DNA of 64,000 nucleotides from Epiperipatus broadwayi (GCA_028023455.1 JAQFVV010000031.1:6674926-6738925); one strand, 5' to 3'. Positions 32,748-46,238 are shown, counted from the first letter of the stretch. Notes: generated by a model from the sequence alone, not told the origin. Program-made: numbers and translations.

Positions 32748-34480
32748 TGTAAAAATATATTACCCATTATAAATGTAGTAATGCTCATCAGTTTTAAATG
32801 ATTTTCAAATTTTAATGTTACATAAATTTCTATAAGCTGTGTATGGCCATATTTGCAACTTGCCTATTAATAACATTGTCTTTATATTTATCTATTTAAA
32901 TGACCTCTTTAATTCTCCTCTGTTTATGATTCCTTTCTTCCATTAATATTTTTATTTCATTAATATTAAATGTAAACCTATAATTACAAGTTTTTTTCAT
33001 GATCAAAGAATACTGAAGCTGTATTAAATTGACTATTTACATTATTTTTAATCGATTATATAATAACTGATGCTCCTTTAATCTTTTTTCCACAGAACAT
33101 CTCGATTCACCGATATATAATTTATTACATCCACATGAAATCTTCTAAATTATATTACTTCTTTGCATTTTAGGAATTATACTCTTAGTATTATTAATCA
33201 ATCAATTAAAATTCAGAGGAACACAAAATGAAATATTATACTTTTCTTTAAATATATTCTTAATTAATTTAGATTACATGTTATTTACAAATGGCATAGA
33301 CATCCATTTTTTAATATCTAAGGTAACATTGCAAACCCTCTTCTTATTATGAAATGAATTTACTGTACATAAAATTTGGTTTTTATCATAACCAACCTTT
33401 AAAAGTTCATTAGCAATGGGGTCAATATTTAAAATTTTATCCATCCTATATTTACATAATTTATCATAGCGATGCAAGAAAAAATTTCAAACTTGCCATT
33501 TTATATATCATCAGAGCACATGATTTAAATTGAATATATATCCTTTTTCTCCAATATGTTTAAAAATTAATTTATAATTTAAATCAGTAGCATCTCTATA
33601 TATTTGTCCCTCCAAAAATTTTATTTTTCCATTTTTCATTCTCAATAGTCCATTTTAAATTATTTAAATTATTCAGTTTATATAAGAGAACATCGATAAT
33701 GTCTTGAGGACCACAAACAAAAACATCATCAACATATCTAGTATAAATTTTAATACTTTAAAAATTATAAGAATTAAATATATCCTCATATTTTGATAAT
33801 GTAAAATTACAAATTTGTGTCACCATAGTTAATCCCATTGGCCATCTTTTACCCATTTTATCAAATTTATTATTACATGTTGCAATAATATTATCACTTA
33901 TAAATTTTAGTGATTTAATAACAAAATCTATCAAATGTTTATTTATAGACATATTAATTAAACTTATAAATTCAAGATGATCAAATGATCCATATAATTC
34001 TGTTGCATCCAATGAAGCCAAGAAATATTATCATTTATTTTTATATTTTTAATTGTATCAACAAATTTATAAGAAGATACAACTGTATATCTTCCCAAAC
34101 CCATCACATCTTGTAACAATTTACAAATATATTTAGAAGTTTTATACATAAATGATCCACCAAAATCTATCATCAATCTAAGAGGATTCCCTACTTTTTG
34201 AATAAAGACAAATATTTTTGGGCATATAACTGTAGATGGATATATATCCTAGTATGTACAACTATTTATAAAATGACCTTTAGCCTTTAAAATATTATTT
34301 ATAAATTCCATTCATTGTCCCTCCATGTTATAACTATGTATAGTATTAAATCCCAATTTATTCATTTGTGTTTCAAGTTTATCATTATATGCATTTTTTT
34401 AATAAAACTCATTCACAATCCTTTGTCTTTTTTCAAAAATATATTTTACTCAGTCTAGATATTGTTGGATGATATAATAG
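32744..34480 (-). mobile_element. Penelope-like retroelement, copy 3, decayed but longest
   Basis: A minus-strand element with its 3' end at the (TA)n tract. It keeps recognisable pieces from upstream of RT motif A to the GIY-YIG domain and the C-terminal tail, the longest Penelope sequence in the window. The 5' end fades near 34480. Flanking sequence on that side is unremarkable. Confidence 0.82.
32840..34450 (-). pseudogene. Penelope-like RT and GIY-YIG protein, many frame breaks
   Basis: From the 5' side: RLMIDFGGSFMYKTSKYICK (about 34080-34190), an N-terminal RT region. Then ASLDATELYGSFDH near 33980-34021, with the Asp of motif A, and KRWPMGLTMVTQICNF near 33830-33860, the PMG block. 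A YVDDVFVCGPQD run near 33700-33736 carries the catalytic Asp pair. The linker frame 33274-33477 has KKWMSMPFVNNM. GIY-YIG remains include CGCNKLYIGESRC and EKRLKEHQLLYNR at about 33060-33140. Frameshifts and stops separate nearly every block, so the protein cannot be made. The order matches Penelope-like elements with an RT followed by an endonuclease with a C-x-C pair before YIG. Confidence 0.82.
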
Positions 34481-34893
34481 ATGGGAGCTGTTACATGGAA
34501 TTGAAGAATTGTCCAATGAGAAGAAATGGATGAAATGTTGACGTGATTAGTCTCTAGATCTGCCCATGGGACAGAATACTATTGATTCTGATATATATTT
34601 CAAAAAGCATCACTTTTCTACATTAGATTAAACATTTGAGATTGAAGAAACAACATAATATATTTGTATTTTTAACTAGAATACCATCATCATAAACCTT
34701 CATGAAAACACAATTTAATATACTATTTAGCTACAGAAGTACATTTAAGCATTAAAAGTAAATAAAAAATTGATGATTTACTCATATGTTTATACTCCTC
34801 TGAAGATTTTGTTAAACCCTCCCATATTAAGTGGCTACTTAATCTCATATAGGTGACTCTAAAAGAACATGATTGGTTTTACTAATGCAAATA
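34481..34893. other. AT-rich sequence, nothing recognised
   Basis: No gene or element was seen. Confidence 0.45.
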
Positions 34894-36316
34894 CACCCGG
34901 GTCTCATTTTATGCGGATTTATTTAATGCGATTTTGAAGTTATTCGATTCATGTTTCTTCTTAATATCTTTGTATGCGGTTTTCTTTTATGTGATAAAAA
35001 TTATTAGATCAGAAGTCAAGCCCCAATAATGTGCTATTAATTTAAATATTATAAATTTTGAGCACTCATGTCATATTTAAAGTAATAGCGCAATGTCGAA
35101 GTTTGACTTCCATCTAATAATTTCAATATTTTCAGCGCTTTATAATAGTACTGTACAGCAATAGATTTTATGCAATAAAGAAGTTCATAATTCACTTAAA
35201 ATCAGGATTTTCCCATTTTATATACACACATTAAATTTTACAAGATTATAATGTAAATCTGTTCAAACGTTATAGATGAAAAATAATGTATGCTATTGTT
35301 TTTGCATTTAAATCACATTCTATCTTTGCTTTTTTTAAAAAGAGTACATAATCACTTAATCATTTAGTGTCCACAAGTAATAAATTTTACAAGATTATAA
35401 TGTAAATCTGTTCAGATGTTATAGATGCATATACAATGTATGTTGTTGTTTTTGCATTTTAAATCACGTTATATTTTTGCTTTTTAAAAAAAGAGTACGT
35501 AATCAGTTAATAATTTAATGTCCACAACTTTACTTTTAAAGGATAACAGTGGTGGGCACAATTAAATTTGACAATTAAAATCTGATTTTTAATTGTAATT
35601 AAAATGTGAAACAATGAAATTTGATTTTTAACAGAATTAAAAATTAAAAAATTTAAAGATAAAAATAAGAATTTAATTTTTAATTGTTAGTTTTAATTAA
35701 ATTTTGCCCAACAGTGGTGAGTCGGTGTCTTTTTATTATCGTAAGTCTAAGTTCTTATTTAAACTTTTACTTTACTCTAACGGAGAGAAAAAAAACACCC
35801 AAAAAAATGAATTTCTTTGTAAACAAAAATTTCAATTTTAGATCACTTAGCAAAATGGGAAGGATCAACAGTGATTGGAAAATGTTTTAGTTTAGGTGAA
35901 TCCACTATATGACCAATTTAAAAAAAATGAAGTTGGTGCTAGTTGTACATTTTTTTGTGATGAATCTGATGTCTCAAATAGTGATAATTATTAAATATTG
36001 TACATGTATGAAAAAAATGTAAATTATGCATAAAAATATATTGTTTTGAATAAAATTAAATACTGTAATTAATAAAAAAGTTTGTCTTATATAAATTTTT
36101 TTTAAATTTGACATTTTTTATTAGTCATATTTTATTATTATTTTTTTTATGCGAATTTTAAAGTAATTTTACATTGCTGCTTTGCTTTATGCAATTTTTG
36201 GAAAATTACAGTACATATCCCCCATTTTTCAAGGTAAGTTAAGTCTATTTTTGTGCGATTTCTTTTGTGTGCATTTTCTGAGGAACCTATCTACCGCAGA
36301 AAACGAGACCCAGGTG
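34894..36316 (-). mobile_element. TA-flanked non-autonomous DNA transposon, copy 2 (inverted)
   Basis: Opens CACCCGGGTCTCATTTTATG and closes with its near complement ACGAGACCCAGGTG. Both ends are flanked by TA, the clearest target duplication of the three copies. It is inverted relative to copy 1 and shares the 151-bp tandem duplication (phases near 35371 and 35522) and the palindrome near 35000-35120. The frames at 35684-35890 and 36253-36504 are chance openings. No transposase. Confidence 0.87.
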
Positions 36317-39230
36317 TATTGTTATCACTTGAAATAAACTTCTGCAGTTATTTAAATATTTTTGCAGAATGCTCTATCATAGGTTTTGTTTATAAAGACT
36401 CACCATCACTTCATTTGTTATGTGTGATGATAAGTGTATTCATATCGTTGTTCATTGATAGTTTATTCCATTGTTTCAGGCACTATCATTGTTTTTTTAA
36501 ATAAATGATTCCACTTTGATTATTTACACTTGTATGGCGTGTTCACTCTATCATTATTGAAATATACTCATATTCCTTTGCATGCTTATGTTATAATGTC
36601 ATTCTTAAAAATTTTCTCCATAACTAAACCATAGTTCAAAGTATCCACATTTTTCTTTTTTTTTCCTTTAATAACAAGCATATCCGTAGAAAATCTTAAT
36701 TTGTACCTTAGATCGAATATATCTTTAAAATAGCTGCATATTCCAGAGCCTATTAACTTTATTTTAGACTTTATTTTTCCATGCCAGTGGGTGTTGAATC
36801 CATCTGATTAGGAATTATGTGTTATTCCATTAGGGTTTAAAATACAAATAAGCCACAAACTGTAATACAAATATTTTAATTAAAAATATTTAATTGCTTA
36901 AAATTTAAATAAAACTTCAAATTTTATATATACAGATTACATAGTAATATTTTATTAAAGTTTAGTGTTAATTGTAGGAATATTTAAAAAAAACTAGAAA
37001 AATCATGCATTTCCTACTGCTTTAAATTTAAACAAATAGGTGAAAATATAATCAGAAACAGCTGTTTCAGTTAACCAGGAAATAATCCCCGAAGTAATTT
37101 TTTGAACTTTTTTTTATTGTTAATAAATAAAAGTACTATTGGTTCATCAGCCGCTTCCGATTTGCTTTAAGGGTTATAATAATTAATCTTCAAACAGTTG
37201 TTTCACTTTGTGTATTTTTTTAAAAATTAAACTACTATTAATTGTACATATATATTATACAAATAAATGTGAAGAAGTGTCTCACATTTATAAAAAAAAA
37301 ATATTGCAGGAAATGATTTTAAATAAAAGAATATGATGGGTATAAATGATGCTTCAAAATTGGGAGAATATTTAAAACGAAGAGATAAATAGTTTTCTAT
37401 AATAACATTATTTAAATATTTCAAAATTTCTACCATATCAACAATAATTCTCACCACTTGTCTGCAGTCTAAAAGACCTGGAGCACACTTTATATTTGTC
37501 ATTTCTAGGCTAGTATTATTTGTTCAAATCTTAAAGCAAAAATTCGAAAAAGTGGGATTAGAGATCTTATAATTGCATTTAAAAATATTACCTATTGATG
37601 TATGCAATAAACAAAAAAAAATGATCGTATGATAACAATCCTATTGGAAATATAAATATATCAACTTAATTTTAAAATGTGATTAAAAAAATAACATTTA
37701 ATGTACTGTTTATAAAATATTAATTATTTTAATATACTTACTTATTAGTCCACATTGGATGAGATTGTATGATGTTATGAAATGTCATTTTTATGTACTC
37801 TAATTTCATTTTATACAGTATATATGAATAGTATTACATATCAAACTCTAAAAGGGTAAAGGTAAACTGTCCATAATTGAAACTGCAAACAGCAATTAAG
37901 ACTAATTTTCATCATGATTGTGACAGTTTCACTGCATCACTTATGATTCATATTCTTTCCTAGAAATGTATAAAATTCTGGAACAATTTGATTAAGCTGA
38001 ACCTTTCTACATATAGGAGAAACACATTTTATTCTAGATTATATTCCAATCTTAGCATAAAAGGCTGATCACATTCTATTTTTTAATGAGCAACAAGTGT
38101 CCCCATTCTTTCTTATTTTTTTCCTTTCTTTTTTTTTCTTTTGTTCTTCCTTTTTTTCTTTCTTTATTCTGTTCTTTCTTTTTGTTTTTTCTTAAGTAAA
38201 GCATTTTCTTGAATGAAAATATTAAACTACAGTGAGAGCTAGCAACTTTCCAGTGTAGAATTTATGAATACAGTTGTTTATTGACAAATATTGATGATTT
38301 CATAAGAGTACCAAACTCTCCATACATTATTGTCCCTATGTGCAAGCTTTCATAATCAATGGATGCAGGATGGAATCACACACTTGGTGGCACTACTGTT
38401 TGAAGAGTTTAGTACTCTTATTAACAGTATGTGTAATCATATGCAATGTAATCAAGTTATGTATTGATGATCTAGTGAGAGTTAATTGCAAATAACAAAG
38501 CAAAGTGTCTAAAGGAGAATACTATTTGCTGTCTTGTAGGATAGGAAAGTAATACATCAAAGTTTAGGTATTGTTCCAATATCAATACTAATTTCTGGCT
38601 TCTTCTTTTTCTTAATGACTTCTATCTTTCAAGTTCACATAGCAGGTTATCATCATCATGAATTTCTCATACCATATTTCACCACCTGTTACTAAACTGT
38701 GATTATGGCACTATATGCTTGCTTAAGTACATTTCCTCTTTCAAATCCATACATAGCAAGTCTAATTCCAAATATTTTTATTTTTTAATTAATTCCCTGC
38801 AATTATTATTTATATGTTCTGTCTTAATATTATTTTTCTCTTAAATTTGAATGACTATACTCAATTGCGAGTGATTGGTGAGGATGATGGTGAGTGGACA
38901 GTACTTATTGTCATCTGAAGTACATTTCCCAAACTAATGTCTTTTAAATGTTAATGTATAAAATTAATAAATGAAGTATTTTTAACAAATTTGAGACTTC
39001 CAGTAATGAAATATACACGCATATACACACAAATTTGTATCATCTAAAGCATAAAGAGTTTACTGCCATATCAAGACTTTGTATTAAGATTTTTTTAATT
39101 TTATTTTACATGATATCAGAGCTTTTAAAAGTTGAAGGATTAAGCTGTTAGGGAAACAAACTTGAGTGAAAAAAATGTAGTATAATAAATCAATAATAAA
39201 ATTTGCTGCTTTAAAATTGTATTGTGTGTG
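36317..39230. other. AT-rich sequence, nothing recognised
   Basis: About 2.9 kb. T-rich run (CTTT-type) at 38100-38200. A small inverted repeat, AAGAGTACCAAACTCT and AGAGTTTAGTACTCTT, lies at about 38303-38318 and 38406-38421. No gene or RNA was seen. Confidence 0.45.
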
Positions 39231-39252
39231 TATATATATATATATTTTTTTT

Positions 39253-39283
<31 letters not shown>
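39231..39283. repeat. (TA)n tract with T-run interruption
   Basis: Two TA runs separated by about 14 T residues. Confidence 0.9.
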
Positions 39284-39284
<1 letters not shown>

Positions 39285-39538
39285 TACACAAAAAAATATC
39301 TCACCATAAAAACTTACTAGTATACCTATTTTTTTTTAAAAAAATAATAATTTAATGCATTGATTCTTTTTAAGTTTAACCTTGTATTAAAATATTTTTA
39401 AATTTTATAATTATTGAAGTTCTATCTTTATAATGTAAACACACCTGTTAAATTCATTTCAATTTTTTTAATGTAATTAACTATTAACTTTATTATTTAG
39501 AAAAAAAAAAAAACTGTTTAATTATATACTTGCAAAAT

Positions 39539-39632
39539 GAGCAGCTTGGTGGCCTAGTGGTTAGCATAGCTGCCTTCCAAGCAGCTGGTCAGGGTTCACT
39601 TCCCGATCAACACATTTGACACATAAAAAAAA
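39539..39632 (+). mobile_element. tRNA-derived SINE, best copy
   Basis: GGTGGCCTAGTGGTTAGCAT is a clean A box region. The anticodon arm is CTGC-CTTCCAA-GCAG. GGTCAGGGTTCACTTCCC holds the B box. The acceptor-side complement is lost, as is usual in SINEs. The tail GACACATAAAAAAAAATGAGC follows. The anticodon loop would read TCC (Gly-like), whereas the 18-kb copy has TAC. Plus strand, unlike the other two copies. Confidence 0.82.
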
Positions 39633-39880
39633 ATGAGCACAACTTATTTGTGAGCTCAATAAGAAACAGCTAAACATGAAGTAGTGAAACTTAAAAATAA
39701 GGTTTGTATGTAGCATTACCAAGTTTACTTTTTATTTAACATTTGTTTGGGCACTTACAATACATTATTTTTAATAATTTAACTTTTATCTTATCAGTCT
39801 GAATCTTTTACTTCTGGTAGTATAATGTTCCTAATGTCAGTGTGGAACTTTTATACTTTGATATCATGTGATGACCTGAA
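39633..39880. other. AT-rich spacer, nothing recognised
   Basis: No gene or element was seen. Confidence 0.45.
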
Positions 39881-40262
39881 CATTAACTATCAGATTATTC
39901 TTGTCCAGATTAACATATAATGGACTCTTCATGGATTGAAAACTAAATACCAAGTAATCTATCATTAATTCAAACTACATGAATTAAAACACCTCTCTGT
40001 TTTAAAGGTTTTTAAGTGTAATGCAAATATGTTTCAAAAATATCAAATATTATTCAATTAAATTAAACATTACCTATCAGTTTACTCTTGACTTGGGTAG
40101 ATTAACACATAATGGACCCCTGAAGGATTGAAAGCTAAATTGATAGTAATCTATTATTAATTCAAACTACATGAATTGATATCCCTCTATAATTTTAAAG
40201 ATTTTAAACTGGCATGCAAATATATTTACAAAAATATCAATTGTAATTAAATTAAATTATAA
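39881..40262. repeat. 187-bp tandem duplication
   Basis: Two diverged copies start at CATTAACTATCAG (39881) and CATTACCTATCAG (40068). They share AGATTAACA, ATAATGGAC, TCAAACTACATGAATT and AAAAATATCAA in register. Confidence 0.8.
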
Positions 40263-40429
40263 GCACTAAGAATGATTATATAAGAAAAGCATAAGTTTTA
40301 TGGTTTGTTACAATATTATGCTATACCATTTTCAATATCTTGGACTAATAACATATATCAATTATCAGTGTGCATTCACCAATAAAAAATTGTTAAAAAT
40401 GTGTCTATTTTTATAGAAGTGATTTACTG

Positions 40430-41490
40430 TAGACCATATTAATTTTCAACTGTATTCAAAATATAAGACACAAGAAATGTTTACAATTCTATACCAAAAT
40501 TTTATTTTCAAAACAAAAAAACATCAGAAAAAATATATTGGATGATACTTTGAAATAACATGACACTTTTATTAAAATACATAATTACGGTTAATAATAA
40601 TATTTTACGAAATTTAATTTATCCACAAGTTGTTTGAATATGAATTTATTGATAAATTTATATTAGAATTAAAATGAAAATATTTTTTCAGGGCTTGATT
40701 GGTTAATTTTATATCTTGAGGCAAAACTTATAAAATGCAAATTTTAAAGTTATTGAAAGAGTTTAATTAAAATAGTTGACATAAACAAAATAATAAATAT
40801 GATAGAAAAATATGCGTTGAAGTATAGTTATTTATATGTGTATATTCTTTACAATGGTTCATTTTAATACCTATTTCAATTTGTCTTCTGATACAAGTGC
40901 TTCATAATTTTACCCAATGGACCAGTCAATGTGTACTAGTGACCCTAAAGTAAATTTTCATTTAAAAACAGAACAAAGATATTTTAAAACATGGTAATAA
41001 TTTTAACATCCAAAAAAAGTTGTTTCAGTATCTTATATATGATACACATTTATGAAACAGTCAAATTAAGTCATATGATTATGTAATTATTTTTAATTCT
41101 CTGTAACTTTCATAATTAAGCATAGATGCATTAGCGATTTGATTCAATCACATAATAAATCATTATTGTCTGACATTTTTTTAGAAAGTTTAATTTACCC
41201 ATATGCTGTATGAATATGTAATTATTGTCAATTCAATACTACATTCAAAACTAAAAGCTTACCATACATATACCAAAAAGGTTTTGTTTCAAAATAAGTA
41301 ATGGTTATATTGTTCATGCATAGATGTATTAGTGACTTGATGGAATAATAGCTCAACAGATGAATATCATCTTCATAACAATGTGTTTAATTTATCTATA
41401 AAGCTATAGAATGTGTAATTACTTGCCATTTTGTGTGATAGACCATCAAAACATTATTCATCCTATATCTAAAAAGTAACTTATTTTTAT
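40430..41490. repeat. Degenerate tandem repeat, unit about 200 bp or more
   Basis: Recurring blocks: GTTTAATTTA(C/T)C near 40620, 41190 and 41388; GAATATG(T/A)A near 40635 and 41212; GCATAGATG(C/T)ATTAG at 41119 and 41319; TACCAAAA followed by a TTTTATTTT or TTTTGTTTC block. The order is kept but spacing varies, so this is an old decayed array. Confidence 0.4.
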
Positions 41491-42469
41491 GTTATAAACA
41501 AAAACAACTTTACTTTTAATGTCTAAGCCAGATAATACTGCTATTTTTACAACAGTATGTGAATTCAATATTATTTACACATTTTTTATCCATGAGGTGT
41601 GTATATATATATATATAAGCGATTTTATATGCCATACTAAATTAAAACAATGTTATTCTACATTTAAAATTTGTTTTATAAAAGAAAAAAAGAGCAAAAT
41701 GGATGTGTGTGTGTGTGTGGGGGGGGGTTATAATTTCTGAGAGAGGGTTTATTTAAGATATGATAATTCATTACCACCTATGTAAAACTGATTTATAAGG
41801 AACTTTATTTTATTCATATCAATAATTATCTAAATGTTCTTTCAGAAAAATAAATAAATAAATAAAAATGACTACTAATTTAAATCTGTGCAAAATTATA
41901 TTATTTGACTTTGATATAGAATTGTGCTTTCAGAATAGGTTTATCTTTATAAAAAAGTTAAATAACAGTTTATTCTTTGTTTACTCTAACTGTCCTTCAG
42001 GTATAAAATCACAAAGTTGGAAAGTGTTTAAAACTAAATATTTGTTTTCAAAAGATAAGCTGAAAAAGAAATATGGTGCAGCCATCTTTAATATTCCTTT
42101 AGTATTTAATTAAACGTATTAAGAAATCTTCAAATTTTATTATGATTTCTTTATCAAAAAATAATGCAAACGGTGTAATATTCAATGATGTTGTTGTATG
42201 CAATTTTATATGACCATCAAAATCAACATATTGCCAATCCTAATCTAAAAGTTACTTTCAAAAAAGAAAGCCAACAGACAAAAGATTTAAACTTTTAATC
42301 TTAACGCTATTACTGAATTTTATTTCCACATACAAATATAAAAATCCCCAGAACATCTCATAAAAATATTGATTTATAATATTTACTAATGCAATAATCA
42401 AAATGAAAACAATTAATGAATTTAAATTTATTGTATATTGTATTTTTGCTAAGCTACATTCTGGATGAC
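41491..42469. other. AT-rich sequence with G-run, no gene recognised
   Basis: A (TG)n followed by a G-run lies at about 41705-41728. The plus-strand frame 41868-42113 (81 codons) has no known motif. Confidence 0.4.
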
Positions 42470-42645
42470 AAGAGATTATTAAAGATCCAGAAAGAGGCCA
42501 CTTGTAAGATGGATAGATGGAATAAGAAAGTGTCCAGGGGCTTTAAGGAGAAGAGAGGCTAGAGATTTGAGAAGATAGACTGAACTTGGAGAGACTGTCA
42601 TTCTGTAATGGGTTGGTAATGGTTGGCAATGATGATGATGATGAA
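42470..42645 (+). mobile_element. RTE-type LINE 3' end
   Basis: Contains CCAGAAAGAGGCCACTTG, GGATAGATGGAATAAG, GGGGCTTTAAGGAGAAGAG and GGGTTGGTAATGG, ending in GATGATGATGATGA. This is the C-terminal coding tail and the GAT-type 3' repeat seen in RTE elements; with stops ignored it reads NGLVMVGNDDDDE at the end. 5'-truncated. Confidence 0.7.
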
Positions 42646-43093
42646 TATTATACCACAGGTTTGTGTTTAATAGACACCATCAGTTCCAAAAATATTTGAA
42701 TCAGAAATGGGATTTAAACCTGGGTTTTCTGATTAATATTTCTGATTTGAATTTCAAACTATCACTTCTGATGCTTAAATATCATATAACCTCTAAACCC
42801 ATAATCATTCCACTGTTATTATTTATGCAAACAATCTATATATGTATGATAAAAATTTCAGATTTACTTTTACGTATTATATTAATCAATGATGCAATCA
42901 TTGTTTTGTCTCATCCCTAAAGTTTCAATTTAACACCCATCTCTAATCAAATATTGATTTGAGAAACATGAAAATTTTAGATATGCAATAGTTTACCAAT
43001 GCCCACATTTTAAATTATCAGTATATACAATGGTAAAGTGTCACACCATCTGTTAATAGTCCATAGATTGTAGTACAGCTTTATGACTTACAT
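42646..43093. other. AT-rich sequence, nothing recognised
   Basis: A plus-strand frame 42663-42920 (85 codons) is present but has no recognisable domain. Confidence 0.4.
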
Positions 43094-43192
43094 TAATAAA
43101 ACTTTCTTAATCATTCACTAGACTAGGGATTATCCATTTAAAGAATAATTTTCTGTAGTGTAAGTTTCACTACACCACTCTCACAAAAGGTG
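43094..43192 (+). repeat. Direct repeat flanking GATA array, left copy
   Basis: Shares TTATCCATTTAA, GAATAA, TTTCTGTAGTGTAA and CATTCTCACAA-type blocks in order with 43682-43784. About 100 bases, moderately diverged. Confidence 0.75.
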
Positions 43193-43370
43193 GGGACTAG
43201 CTTTTATCCACTTTAAACATCTTGTGGAGGGGGGGTATAATCATATAAATATGACCAAAGACCAGTGAGAAAAAACAGTATGATATCCAAGATACACATT
43301 TCATGCTGAACCAGCACTCACCAGTTGGCCCAGATCATATTTATCCCACACATATATTTATCATTGTTCG

Positions 43371-43602
<232 letters not shown>

Positions 43603-43681
43603 GGAATAACTGCAGTTTAATTGATAATTGTCAAACTTTCTGCTCTCTAACATTGACAAAAACCACTTGATGGAAGTATAT

Positions 43682-43784
43682 TAACAAATTTTCTTAGTCA
43701 TTCATTACACTAGGCATTATCCATTTAATGAATAAAATTTCTGTAGTGTAATTTTCATTATACCATTCTCACAATGACTTGTTT
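43682..43784 (+). repeat. Direct repeat flanking GATA array, right copy
   Basis: Partner of 43094-43192. Together the two copies bracket the microsatellite and about 490 bases. Confidence 0.75.
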
Positions 43785-44924
43785 AAATTTCTTATTAACT
43801 CCTAATAAATAAATAAATAAAAACCTTGATATTTTTATTATTATTTAATGATACTGAATATTGCTGATACTATTTAACGAAAATGAGACTTTCTATTAAA
43901 AAGAATAGATTTCTCTCTCATAAACTGTTTTTCATTTATCTCTATGTTGTTCATTTATTACAGAATTTTATCACATATATGCAGCCACAAGTAGATTCAT
44001 TATCATACCTACAATACTGTAACCACTTGTCATTAAAATTAGGATATATTTACTTTAAACCTAATTCGTATCATTAATCTTATAGTTTATTTTACTCATG
44101 TAAAAATTCACGAATAATAAATCAACCATTTGAATGTGTATTAGTCCATAAAATCATTTTAAAATCTAACAAAATATTTTATGTCTTAATTAATTGTCTA
44201 CCACCTATATATAATTTCTTTTGAAACTGATTTTAATAATAATAATATATATATATATATTACGGATATGCACTATTAATTCTGTTGATACTAACTAAAT
44301 TATAACGTGAAAATATGTAACAGATACTATATACTTCAACTAATATAAATTATGTAATCACATACTTTATCAATAAAGATTATGTTAAAAGTAAAATAGA
44401 AGTAGTCCTTGATTAAAATTCATATTAGTTATTCCAGTTATCATGTAGAAAAATCTATGCTAAGTATGTGACCAATTTCAAATCATTAAGTCAGATCTCT
44501 GTAGTTGATTATTATTATTATATATTTCATTTTTTTAAAAAAATAATTGTATTATTTTAAAAATAATTAATACCTTTAAATGAATAGGCAATAATTACGC
44601 TCATTTTTTATTTCAGAAAATTTTATTTAAAATTAAAGTGAACCCTTTGACTGACGTACTACTAACAAAATCAAACAATTCACTTTTTTGTGCTTTAATT
44701 TAATTATTTTTTTCGTCACTCATAAAAATTAAAATATCATAAATAAAAAAAGTTATTAATTAATCTGTTAACTTTGATAGAAATGTAAAATTTACAAACA
44801 TTCTTTAGCATATAGTGAATCACAAAATAAATAATATATATATATGTATTTTACATTTACATAATAGAATACTAAAAATTAAATTATGTGAATGCGATAT
44901 AAAAAAAAAATCGTATTTTTGTAG
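43785..44924. other. AT-rich sequence, nothing recognised
   Basis: A frame at 43883-44077 (64 codons) lacks any motif. TA run at 44247-44260. Confidence 0.45.
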
Positions 44925-45010
44925 TCCTACCGCGCACGTGACTGGCTTCTGGAGATGAGTCATTTCTCATTACCCATTCAGACTGTCAAGTTAGGGAAAC
45001 TAGTCCGATA
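44925..45010. promoter_or_regulatory. GC-richer patch with E-box and AP-1-like site
   Basis: Stands out from its surroundings by base composition. It contains CGCGCACGTGAC (palindromic E-box CACGTG, 44935-44940) and TGAGTCA (AP-1 consensus, 44956-44962), 15 bases apart. It could be a regulatory element or an unrecognised repeat. I see no adjacent gene that it would control. Confidence 0.25.
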
Positions 45011-45564
45011 AGTGATTGATGAGGAAGAAGTTTCGCAATTGTCGTAAAATAAAAAAAAAAAGTTAATATTCAATCTCAATGCATTATTTATGCATGTGTA
45101 CACACATGTATGAATTTATGAGCATATACATTCACAGGCTAGCGAAAATTCGTTATTAGAAAATTTGATGTAACACGTGTTTTAACATTTTTTAAAATTA
45201 CAAATCACTTTAAATAATATTGAATTTCGAATCACACATTCAGACCTACAAAAATAAACCCTATGTATATGTTTTTGGATATCGGGTTTTATGCAAATAA
45301 TTGTGTTCACTTATCAACAACCTTTTAACAAAATTTATTTTTACCATCTCATATATTAATGACTGCTTTAAAAAATGTCCCAGTTTAGATCTCTCATATG
45401 GTAAAATGTAACAGTTCCAGTGAGGATTTGCATATGGTTGAATGATTTTATATTCATTGTAATTTTCGAACAATTATTCCTGTAGTTGATAAATGTAAGA
45501 ATGATTAGAAGCCATTCCGTTACCATTTCATTAACAAACGCTGTTATTTTTCCTACTCAGATGC
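45011..45564. other. AT-rich sequence, nothing recognised
   Basis: No gene or element was seen; the frame 45261-45473 on the minus strand has no known motif. Confidence 0.4.
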
Positions 45565-46110
45565 TATATAATGATAGCTTTAATAATCAATGCATGCTAG
45601 ATGGTAATGCCTAATACTTTTTTATCCAGTGCTGCTCTTTTTAAATATCACAGACTAGTTTTTAGCTTATGGGTTCCATCAGTGAGGATCTTTATGAATT
45701 AATTTGAATCTTTAGGATCCAATGCCCTTTTCCTCTAGCAATCGTTTTTTTACTTTTGTATACAATCGAACTATGATCTCAAATTGAAAAAAAAAATTTT
45801 TTTTCAAGCCAAACATGTTTTTTTTATGCATAATTATTTGGTCAATTTTTATACATTATGATGACTGTCACTTTCATTTTTTGGCCAAAATTGGTCCAAA
45901 ACCATAATACATCATATGTCCAACAATATCTTATTTGATACCAGCTCACACATTGATATTTTTAGCAATGTCCTTTATTCTCCCTAATTTTATGCCATCT
46001 AGTACAAGAGTAATCAATAGATACAAAATACATAAGAATATATTGAGCACAATTATCTGGCATGTATTGATTATTAAAGATTATGTTAGCTGGCATAAGA
46101 TTAGGAAAAT
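45565..46110. repeat. Decayed foldback related to 8988-9225
   Basis: The left end CTTTAATAATCAATGCATGC and the right end GCATGTATTGATTATTAAAG are mirrored. The interior has AGACTAGTTTTTAGCTTATG, parallel to AGATTAGTTTCTGGCTTGTG at 9104. The rest is diverged or inserted. Confidence 0.5.
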
Positions 46111-46238
46111 ATAAGAATATACTAATGCACAACAGTGTATAAGCTATCACCAAGTGATCGTATTGTAAGTATTTTTCTATGACTACATATATATAATTCT
46201 TTTTTTTAAAAAAGATTAATATTTGCAATTTATATATA

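Noticed and set aside
39539-39632. Functional tRNA gene
   Set aside because: The A and B boxes are good, but the acceptor stem does not close and an A-rich tail follows, as in a SINE.
41868-42113. 81-codon plus-strand frame
   Set aside because: Composition is that of random AT-rich sequence and I see no motif.
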